From assembly GCF_000182925.2 (NCBI RefSeq), contig NC_026501.1, positions 3,634,142 through 3,698,141 on the forward strand: a DNA stretch of 64,000 nucleotides. The letters run 5' to 3'. Origin of the DNA: Neurospora crassa OR74A. Lineage: Eukaryota; Ascomycota; Sordariomycetes; Sordariales; Sordariaceae. Numbering within the stretch: the first letter of the stretch is position 1; the number at the start of each line of letters is the position of its first letter. The notes under the pieces were generated by a model. That model worked only from the letters and a program-made list of their open reading frames with translations, ran no database searches and was not told the origin of the DNA. This document shows positions 45,937 through 55,319 of the stretch, piece by piece. The position numbers and the translations under genes are program-made.

Positions 45937-47823
45937 CCAGTCTTAACCCCACAACTGACCACCCCCCTCAACTGGCCACATCCACAGCCATAACCAGTAG
46001 TCGGATGACATTGAAAATTGGCTATTTTTGCAGCGATTTCAACCATTTGAGATGTTTATTAACTAATCCTAATATTCATAAATAAATAGTCTAGAGTATT
46101 AACTCAATAGCTCTCTCGATGGATTATAGTAACGACGACGTCGTCGTTACCGTAGCAACCCTCCTTCGCTTAGGACCTTCATTTAAAGCATCACAAGCTC
46201 TAATAATCTCTTCTACCCTTACAAATCTATCGTTACCCCCTTCTTTAACCTTCCTTTTACCCCTAGGCTTTTATAACTCTAGCTTAATCTATAAATATTA
46301 AATCTAGTAATCCTTAGCAGCGAGTTTAATATTCTTAATATCAAGCGCTTTAACCGACTTAGTGACTACCCTTCTAATATCACGTATAAAACCAAATATC
46401 TCTTTCCTAATACCCTCATAGATATCCCTAAATTTCTAAGGGGTCTAGAAGACAACGTCCCAATTAATAAAAACTATTATAAGTAGTGTTATAGCCCGGA
46501 CTAGTTCGTTAAGGACAGCAGGTAAAACAATAGCGTTAAATATAGCTTCGGGGTCGTTAATAATAATAAATCTATTTATTAGCCATATCCTTATCTTTTT
46601 AAATCCTAATTTAAAGTTTCTAAAGCTTATACCCAATTGTAAAGCTTCCTAATAATACTTGAAAAACCATTATTTATTTACTAATACAAATACTAAATAA
46701 CTAGTATAATCCTTCGTTAAATCTTTAAAATATAATTTTACTACTACAAATACTAATCGATCGAATAATTAAATCTTATAGAAAATATAGGGAAGTAAAA
46801 AGAATAATTAAACATTGTATTAAAATGCTTTAATAATAAAATCATTAAATAAATAACTTAAATACTCGTCAAATATTAAAAAACGCTAACTACTATTAAT
46901 ATAAATCTTAAGAAGGTAAACCTCCTTTAACCAACGTAAAATAATCCCCAAATTACTCTATCCAATTAATATATTATGGTATTTCTAATTCTTAAACTTA
47001 TTATTTATATTACTAAGGAATTATTATCCCTAGAGGTTAAAACTAGAAAAAATAACAACAGGGGTCAACCTTCTACCCTCAACAGTCCTACACTTAATAA
47101 TAAATACCCAAACCGTTGTATTGATCGTTATTAAATATACCTTTATTATTAAAATAATTTTAAGAACCTTACTATCCTTCAATTTCAACTCTTAAAGACT
47201 ATATTTATCTATATTCGATATATTAATAAGGATAATACCCTTATTATAAGTTTAGGCTTCTAAAAGGTCGAAGAATTCCATAAAGGCTTCTTAAGTAGAC
47301 CCTCTAATTCTAATTAATTCGAGTAGCTTAGAAAATTTAGTCTTAATATCGGGATTTCTCTTCAAAAAGCGATCAATCCATCTAGCGCCCAATCGATTAT
47401 AATTATAGCTATACTTAAAAATAGAAGTAGCAAAACTAGTAACTTAACGGCGGTTAGGAGTATAGCCAACCTTCTCCTCGTTTAATATTTACTAATATAT
47501 AAAGCTCTCTTAAATTAGCGATAGTTTTTAAATATAGATTTTAACGTTGCACTTAGTAGGAATACTTCGAATGCGGTTGCCAAGGGTGGATTGTAGAATC
47601 CTATACTTCTTCGCTACTATACGTTGGGAAAGACCGTTATAAATATCTTCAAGCGCTTCTTTAATTAAAGACGAGCTCATTGTAGTAGAAATGAACGCGA
47701 TTAGGCTTAATTTAATACAATTGTAATTATTGGGAAATGCAGGGTAGTAATATTGCATGAGGGGAAACAGCGGTATAGCTATAGCCAATTGAGGGAGGTG
47801 GTCAGTTGTGGGGTTAAGACTGG
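45937..47823 (-). mobile_element. Fot1/pogo-type (Tc1-mariner superfamily) DNA transposon, RIP-mutated
   Basis: 1,887 bp with 40-bp terminal inverted repeats starting CCAGTCTTAACCCC (two C/T mismatches), flanked by TA on both sides (45,935-45,936 and 47,824-47,825). The transposase reads on the minus strand from a Met near 47,680. The psq-type helix-turn-helix is EALEDIYNGLSQRIVAKKYR followed by STLGNRI. In the DDE domain, LIFDEYLSYLFNDF stands where family members have the LILDGHxSHxTDEF signature, and FDRLVFVVVK where they have PLDxxVF. Stops and loss of catalytic Asp/His codons show it is inactive. The largest intact stretches are 47,528-47,788 and 46,445-46,636. Confidence 0.85.
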
Positions 47824-47949
47824 TAGTCTCTGAACAGACCCCCTCTACCTCCGTACCCCCGCCCCATATAATATATAGGTCTCCTTAAACTTTGTAAGAA
47901 AACGGGTAGGGTAGGGTGGTTTTGGAGGTTGTGGGTCTAACTAAAACTA
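47824..47949 (+). mobile_element. 126-bp MITE, short form of the TAGTCTC family
   Basis: Starts TAGTCTC, ends AAAACTA. It contains the family's left subterminal CCCCCGCCCCATAT block and right G-rich block GGGTAGGGTAGGGTGG (47,904-47,919), directly joined: the internal repeats of the long form are missing. Its right flank GGAAGACT (47,950-47,957) also occurs at 45,927-45,934, just outside the Fot1-like element. This shows that the Fot1-like element inserted into the first TA of this MITE. Confidence 0.85.
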
Positions 47950-47957
47950 GGAAGACT

Positions 47958-48045
47958 AGCCTTATAAGGGTAACTACTAGCGGGCTTATAAACCTACAGC
48001 AGGCAGCGCTCTAACTAATTAGCTACTATATTAGGAATGTAGGTA
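47958..48045 (-). repeat. tRNA-like (SINE-like) remnant
   Basis: On the minus strand, TAGCTAATTAGTTAGAGCGC (about 48,006-48,025) matches a tRNA D-arm and A-box TAGCTCAGTTGGTTAGAGCG after C to T and G to A changes. GGTTTATAAGCC downstream is B-box-like. The cloverleaf is not complete enough to call a functional tRNA. It is probably a RIP-degraded tRNA gene or tRNA-derived SINE head. Confidence 0.45.
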
Positions 48046-50900
48046 AAAGGTAGGCTGAGGTGACTACGGTCGTAGCCATACGTAGGGGACGGCAAGTTAG
48101 GGGTCAATCCAAAGATGTATTAATAGCTACCAACTATAATAAACTACGTTCCGGTGAGCCTCTTTTATACCCGTACAAACTCTATTCATCCGCTAGCGAG
48201 CATTATAGAGCTTCGTACTAGTCTAGCGCCCCGGCGCGGTGCCGGATTATCCTTCCCGCGAACCCAACCCGATATAGGCGTTATCGTTAATAATCCTACG
48301 CTCCGGTCGACGAAGGGGAGCAGCAGCCGCTGAGGTGCTTCTGTGCACGAGCTCTTAGCCTCTTGACATGCCAGTAATATACTAGTAGTAATAATAGTGA
48401 TAGTAGTTCTGAAAGCTATTATACGTTAGCACTAGGTAAAAGCTATGTAGGTTAGCCCTATAATACTCTTTATTTAAGCTATATATAAATGTTTTATATA
48501 TGAAGTACTTTTATTCAAGTTATATATAGACGTGAATTGTAAAAGTTATTTAAAATAGACCTATACCAAAGTTTGATGTTGAAGTTGAATATTACTATTA
48601 CTTCTTTCTTCTTATTTCTTACTAATATACTCTTAATATTCTGTTTGCTAGATAGAACATTTAATGTACACTTATATAGCTAATATCACATTTAGGTACT
48701 AAAGCTTATAATACTACCTTCTCTTAAAATCCCACTCTAGGGAACTTTCCCGCTCTAAGATACCATCTTGGGAAGGAGAGAGCTCAGCTATATTCTTGCC
48801 TTCTTTATTATAGTTGCTAAGGTTATATAATACTACCTAAAAGCCTCTTCTTAATCCCTATTGAGTGCAGTATTTGTTAGTACATGCTAGTCGCAACGGG
48901 TAGCTCCAAAAACCGTCTTCAACATTATCACTTGCAGGAAATTAAATCCACAGTACTACACCCTTAAGCAAAATATAATATTATAATAATTGAGGCATGC
49001 AATGCTTCTAGAGTGAACTTCTCAAAGATAGAAGAATATTTTATTTACTAGATGAAATATTCAATATACGCTTATATAGCTAATAATACTATAATAGGAA
49101 CAGCACGGTTAACACGGGTGTTGATTGTATAGCTTAATTCAAGTTCTATAGAGGAGGAAGAGTCTATTTAAAATACAAATCTACTAGTACTAAGAGGTTT
49201 TTAATAAGGCTATACGCTCTATACTACTATAATTAATAATAATTCCGATTTTAGATTTTGGAATTTATAACCTGGGCGCTAACCCTATAATATTACTTTC
49301 CTCTTTTCCCTTCCCTACCTCTCTCCTATCACCCTTATAATAGGTTTTTAATATATTCACGACTTCTATTTTAATTATAAATTTATTTCTAATATCGCTA
49401 GCCCATAAACTTATATTTTTTATCTATTATAATAATCCTCTTACTAAACAATAAATGATAATAAATAATAATAAGCAATAGGTGATAGTTTTAATATTTA
49501 TATTCTCTAAATTGAGATATATAATTTCCTTCCATCTCGCTTTTAAAACTTTTCCTTTTTCTTTCCTTTTTTCTAATAATAGTTTAATCTCTCAAAATAA
49601 ATAGTATTTTCCTTTTCTTCTTTTCATACTCATCTATTTTCTCTAACCTTCTTAATACTTTTAAATACCCTACTTTATACTATCCCTCCCTACTATTATA
49701 ACTGTACTTCTAAATTCCGGCCCTTTAAACTCCCCGCCTTACTCATAGTAGCCCGCTAACATTCACTACTACCCGGCTTTATACTTTACCTATTAACCGC
49801 CCTTTTATTCGTCTTAATATTTCGCCCCCCGGCCCTTCTTCTTACTACTTCTCTTTACTAGTATTAAAACTCCTAACGCCCCCGCCTTAAACCTTAGTAC
49901 GCCCCCTTTCCCTTACTACTACCTCTAACCCCTATCATATAATTATTATTATTACTATAGCCACTTTAAATTCGTGTCTTATTAATCGAATATAGTTCTT
50001 ATTGATATATATACTATTTCCCTAAAGTTTCTTCTTTATAATTATTTTATTATTAACCTTCCTATTATAATCTGACTATGATGAATTTACAATTCTTTAT
50101 ATTATATACCTAAATATAAAATAGTCTCATTTTTAATACTTATATATATTATATATACTACTTATATTAATAATAATAAGTAGTACAATTAGATATCACC
50201 TCTAACCCCATATATATTTACTATTTAGAAGGCGGTAATAAGTATTATAATTGAAATGGTAGCGAAAGAGAATTTAAATTAGTATATGAACAATTAAAGG
50301 AATATTATTAAATTATATAAGAAGGTATTTATCAACTAGTATATTATTCTTACCCCTCTTGTTCCATTTCTCCTCCTACTTTAGGAGCTTTAGTATTAAC
50401 CTCTTGTTAGGATACTAAGGGGCAGCAGCCGGAGCCTGGAAATATTATAACAGCCGACGCCCTCTTCCGCCTTACTAATCTTCTACCTAGTAATATTAGA
50501 ACGTTTATTAGAACGGGCTTATAGGAAGAATAGTCCAGCGCTACATTATAGTAGTACGCTAATATAAAATGTTATAACTATTAGCTATAATTGAATAGAG
50601 TTTATATTAGTATAAAAAAGGTTCGAAGGAATCATTTTCTTCTTAGCTAGTAGCTATTAATATTTTTTTATATTAACCCTTTACTTTCCGTTCTTTATGT
50701 ATAGCTATAACTATAATTACTTCAACCTACCTTCTTTATATATTCTAATAAATTAATAACTCTTCTTTTAGGAATTACGCCGATACTATTAAAATATATT
50801 TATATAACGGTCGGTCTATTTCCTATACTGCCAAGGCTATTCCTCGTCCCTCTTATACCACTACTCTTTTAACTACCATAATCAAAACTTTATAATTTCC
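48046..50900. repeat. Unassigned AT-rich region
   Basis: About 2.9 kb of mostly TA-rich sequence with patches of moderate GC (48,180-48,370; 48,720-48,790; 50,400-50,470). No gene or element end could be recognised. ATAATAAATAATAATAAG-type microsatellite sequence lies near 49,455-49,490. Confidence 0.4.
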
Positions 50901-50969
50901 GCTACTTTCATTATATTAGCACTAGCCTATTATAGAGTTTATTAAAGTAAATAGTAATAAAGAATACAC

Positions 50970-52113
50970 TATTATAGGACTGGCGCCCGTCAAGGCATCT
51001 GGCTCTGACTGGCTAGACTTGAGTGCCAAGACAGCAGCCTGCATTGAGACCGCTCCAGCTGACTCGGACCGCGGCACTTAGTCTCTATCATATTGACCTC
51101 CGACGACAAGCTTCAGCGGACCCGCCCCACAATTATGTGGGTCTCCTCTCCTCGAACTTTTGTGAGAGGAGGTCTATTACGGTTTTGCGCCAAAACGCCG
51201 TCGGCTGCAGAAACTCCCATATAAACTCCAAATTTTCTTTTTATATTTTCCCTTATAATAAAATAAGGAAAAATAGTAAAAATAAGAATAAGGTATCCGG
51301 AGGATGATCTTTTTAAGCTCTTTTTAAAAAAATTTTTTTTTTAAGCTCGGACCACCCTTTATAATAATGCAACCTTAAAAGTAAACCTTCGTCGGTTGCA
51401 ATTGCTTTTAAGGTTTTGGACACTCCTTATTTTTTACCCTATTATTAGTTATATAGTTGAAAAAATTATATAGTGAGAATGGCCTCGGTGAGACGGTTCT
51501 AATGGTACTATTTTTATAATGTACGGACCACCCGTTGAAGTAATACAACCTCGAGGGGGTAGTATTCTATTTTTCTACTTTTAAATTTCTTTTATTTTTA
51601 GCCCTAATCTTATTATAATATATAAAATATCTATATAGGGAGGATGGTCTCGATGAGCCGGTTTTAATGGTATTATTCTTATAAAGCACAGACTACCCGT
51701 TAAAGTAATATAGCCTTGAGGGGGTAAAAGTCTAAAAGTTTAAAGCCTTGTATTTCGATGATTTCTAATTATATAAGGAAACTAAAACTACTATTAGAAT
51801 TAGAATAAACAATTCTATATAGAAATCATTTTTTATCATTTTTATTAATTTTGCTGGATTTATTATATGTATTAATGTTTGGTTATTCTTCTGTAGCCAA
51901 CGGCCAAAATACCCAAAACCCGCTCAGACCTACTACCGCAAAAACGGGTGGGGTGGGGTGGTTTTAGAAGTGAGTAGGTTATTGAGAACTGAGACTACGC
52001 GGCACTACAGTTTCTAGAGCCCGGTCTTTTAGAGCATTCTCTAGCTGCCTCAAGCTACAAGGCAGCCACCAAAGCGTACGGCTATTTAAACTCTAGTACT
52101 CGAGAGACTTAAA
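50970..52113 (+). pseudogene. Unidentified open frame split by the MITE
   Basis: Balanced-GC sequence at about 50,980-51,078 reads openly (VKASGSDWLDLSAKTAACIE and on to DSDRGT). It continues in the same frame after the MITE and its 9-bp duplication as TVSRARSFRAFSSCLKLQGS until a TAG near 52,100. The product is not recognised. The upstream side fades into AT-rich relic, so the original start is unknown. It may be part of a decayed repeat ORF. Confidence 0.35.
51079..51997 (+). mobile_element. Non-autonomous Mutator-like element, long form, copy 3
   Basis: Begins TAGTCTC, ends GAGACTA, and is flanked by the perfect 9-bp duplication CGCGGCACT (51,070-51,078 and 51,998-52,006). Nearly identical to copy 1 over its length. 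Most differences are CA/TA or TG/TA pairs. The G-rich motif GGGTGGGGTGGGGTGG is at 51,946-51,961. No transposase is encoded. Confidence 0.92.
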
Positions 52114-52129
52114 GGGTAACGTTTTATTC

Positions 52130-54786
52130 TTTCTTTCTTTGTAGAACTTTATAATATATATATAAAGTTAGTACCTATATATTGCTCTATTATCTTCTTA
52201 TATAAAGTTCTACTATTTTATTAGTTAATTATTAGAAGGAAGGATAGTCTATAATTAATAGCGTAAGGTATATTGGTACTAGAATAGTTTCATTTTCTAT
52301 ACCGAATAATAATAATAATACTAATACCAATATAAAAATTTCCTATAATTTTCTAATAATTAGGAGCGTTAGAATACTCTCCAATATTACCGGCTTACTC
52401 GGTCATCTACTCTGAGTTTTATAGGCGAATTCTGAATTAAAAGGGAAGGTTAAATTTATAATGCCTTTTTTTTATCTACCTTAGCCTACTTTAAAATTTG
52501 AATTTACATACCCTACTAAGTAGAATTTTTCTAATAATAGTAGTAAAGATAAAAAGAAGTTTAACGCCGATGATAATTCTAATAGTGATTTTAGTAGACT
52601 ATACTAATGTTATTATTAGTCTTATACACGCTAAGTATTTACATAGTTCGCCCGGTGGGCATGCGGTGCTGCTTCGCTCGTAGTCGGTGGGAAAAACCGT
52701 GCTGTGAGACTATACTAATGGAAATTATTTGAATTCCTTTAGTGGAATAGTAAATGTACTAACTTTCTCTTCTATTATAATAAATTAATAAAAATATATA
52801 ATATAAACTTTGAAGCCAGTCTATATACTAAGTCCAATACTACGTAGATTGAAATCCTTAATACCTTATTGATTAATAAGTAGTAATAGTTAAAGGGTTA
52901 TTAAACCGCCCATACTCTTTCTAGTAATGAAAACCCGATTGAATGATTCGAATAAATTTAGTAGGTTTTCGGTACCTATTATATTTAAAACTACGCCCTT
53001 AATAATTTTGCTAAAATAAAGTAGAAGGACGACGAATTATTCTTCGAATTCTTTATTAATTTTAATAACGAATCCTTGAAAACTAATAGTTATAATTAAG
53101 ATAGTTGTATTAAATTAGGATTCCTTCACTGCGCTATTGAGAAGAAACTCAATAATTACCTTTCTACTCTTGATTTTCTAATAATTATTTTACTTGTATA
53201 AAGTAATTTTGAAATATTGTTTATAAATATAAAAAGATTGCCGAATTCTAGGCTCTTTATTAGAGTTATTTGCGGAATAGTAATTATAATAATTAGTAAT
53301 TTGGAGTATATATTCTTATTACTACCGGTTCGGGTCGTTCTACTTCCTAATATTAGATTTGTAATTCTCTTTCTATTTCGTTTTCCGGGATCTAATATAA
53401 TACTAATAGTAATATTCCTATACGCGTGATTAATATTTATGGCGTTTGAAGTAAAGGTTCCTCTTCTATTTAATAAAAGGGGCGTACTAAATAAGTGTCT
53501 TAGGAAGAGAAAAATAAGCACCGTACTGAAGGATAATATATTTATTATAATATTACAGGTTATATTATTAATAAATACCTGTACCTCCCGGCTATAAACC
53601 TTTAAGGTAAGAGAATATATATTTAAATGATTTAAATAACCTTATTATTTAATAATAAACTTCGAATAACCGAGATTTTAGATTCCAAATTTAATTAAGG
53701 AAAAAAATAGCTCTAGTAGAAAGTTAGGTATTAGAACTTACTCCCAATAAACTAAGTAAAATAAAGGAATTTAAAATTTGACTAGAAATAGGACTAACTC
53801 TAATACTAATTATTATTAATTCTACTAATTTATTTTACGCCCTTATTAATAAAAGTTGTTAGTACTATACTATTATTAGTAAAAATATTATTCGAAATCT
53901 CTAAATTCTTATTATATTAATTCCGGTTTAGTAAATCCGAAGCGCTATAGCGACTATAAAAAGTGCCTCTATTTAGGGTATTACCTATTTTCTTATAGAA
54001 TTCTAAAATTGTATTTTACTAGTTTATATATACGTAGTCTCGGAGTTCGAATACCCTATTATTTTTAAAAAACCTTAATTAATAGCTAATTAAATATTTT
54101 TACTTCTTTATAAGAAAAGATTCTAATATAGTATTATGTAATCTTAAATAAATTATATTAATAAATTGAAAAATAATACTCTATTTTCCCACAAATTCTG
54201 GGGAACTAAATATATTTTTACTACTATTTCTATTAAGTATATTCGTCGGATAAGGAAAGAAACAGGTTGGGCTACTATAGAAACCTTCATATTTACTATT
54301 CGGTTAAAAGATATTAAGAAGGTTTTAGTACTTAAATGGATCCGGACCAACGAGGAATTCTAATAGATTATCCCTAAGGATTTTTAGGACTTTATTCCCT
54401 TTTTTAAGAAGTAGGAAGCTGACCGCTTTAATAATTATAAGCCCGGAGTCGATTTAAAGATCGAACTAAAGAAGGGGCCCGACGGTAGAAATCTTCTATT
54501 TCTCTTCGGCGCATAATATAATAAATTTTCGCAAAGAATTCTTAAGACTTAAAAAGATTTTCCGAAATTTAATAAATAAGGGCTTTATCCGTACTAATAA
54601 TTTAATTGCTAAAGCCCCTATTCTCTTTATTCGGAAGCCGGGCGGAGGTTTTTACTTTTATTATAATTACTGGGCATTAATATTATTATTCGAATATACC
54701 GGTATCTTCTATCGCTAACTTGTAAAATATTCCGAATATTTAGAAGGATAAAGTAGTTTTCTAAGGTAAATATAAAACCAATAATA
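52130..54786 (+). mobile_element. Second Ty3/gypsy relic (gag, protease, start of RT)
   Basis: Plus-strand reading gives, near 53,840, ALINKSCQYYTIISKNIIRN, resembling a retroviral aspartic protease with D-S-G mutated. Near 54,420-54,540 it gives KPGVDLKIELKKGPDGRNLL and, near 54,630, PILFIRKPGGGFYFYYNYWA, the start of the RT domain. Stops are of RIP type. It ends abruptly where LINE 5' sequence begins (54,787). The left boundary is uncertain and no LTR was identified. Confidence 0.6.
52610..52706 (-). mobile_element. ~98-bp short insertion with a 14-bp target duplication
   Basis: The insert (TTATTATTAGTCTTATACAC onward) lies between two copies of AGACTATACTAATG (52,596-52,609 and 52,707-52,720). 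Read on the minus strand it ends in AGACTAATAATAA, like a SINE with a TAA-repeat tail. A long target duplication plus a simple-repeat tail suggests target-primed retroposition. A RIP-mutated relative is at 16,634-16,731. GC content is higher than the surroundings. Confidence 0.65.
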
Positions 54787-55114
54787 AAACTGCTTTGAAA
54801 CCGGAAACGCCGATTTCTAGTCGAGGAGTGCTCTAAAACGAAAACTAACAACGGTAATCGACTTAGGAGGGTCGTTTACATTCCTTACAATATCCTACGA
54901 TAAATATAGTAACGGCGTTATATTATCGTTGCCGATGGCTATCGATAGCGGTGCTTGTGGACTTGAAAATAGCGTCTATAACCCGCTCGCGGAAATTTTA
55001 ATATACAACAATCCTGAAGCCGTACTTACTACAAAAACTTTAGATAAAACGGAAGAAGATAATAAAATATTGAAGAAGTTTATTACTAGAGCGAATAAAT
55101 CTACGGACTACAAT
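54787..55114 (+). mobile_element. LINE 5' fragment
   Basis: Starts CTGCTTTGAAACCGGAAACG and runs through the ORF1 N-terminal stretch (open frame from 54,929: AIDSGACGLENSVYNPLAEI). It matches 26,575-26,240 (inverted) and 60,356-60,700. It stops at CTACAA, where an LTR begins. It interrupts the RT of the gypsy relic to its left. Confidence 0.75.
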
Positions 55115-55319
55115 TGTTACGGCACTGGCGGACAGGCCTTGGTATGGGGTATAGCCGTACAGTCTACGGCCAGGTATGTGACCGACCCGTTGCCGGGCCG
55201 GCACATGGGCTCTGGGCCGGCGTACAAGCTCTGGGTTAAAACCCCAGACCCCGTATATACCTTTATATATTTCCCTCTTTTCTTCTTCATCTTATAATTC
55301 TACAATAGACCTGGTAACA
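55115..55319 (+). repeat. Probable 5' LTR of a third gypsy element
   Basis: 205 bp starting TGTTAC and ending GTAACA (perfect 6-bp LTR terminal inverted repeat), inserted in the LINE fragment. It is unusually GC-rich (for example CCGTTGCCGGGCCGGCACAT) next to AT-rich internal sequence. The partner 3' LTR is not in the window, so the call rests on termini and position. Confidence 0.6.

Noticed and set aside
47904-47919. Interstitial telomere-like repeat GGGTAGGGTAGGG
   Set aside because: It is the RIP-altered version of GGGTGGGGTGGGG, a conserved part of the MITE right end, not telomeric DNA.
49455-49490. Possible CRISPR-like or tandem array from repeated ATAATAA units
   Set aside because: Simple AT microsatellite without regular spacers; the organism is a fungus.
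54153-54350. 65-codon open frame on the minus strand
   Set aside because: Antisense to the gypsy polyprotein frame, which reads convincingly on the plus strand.
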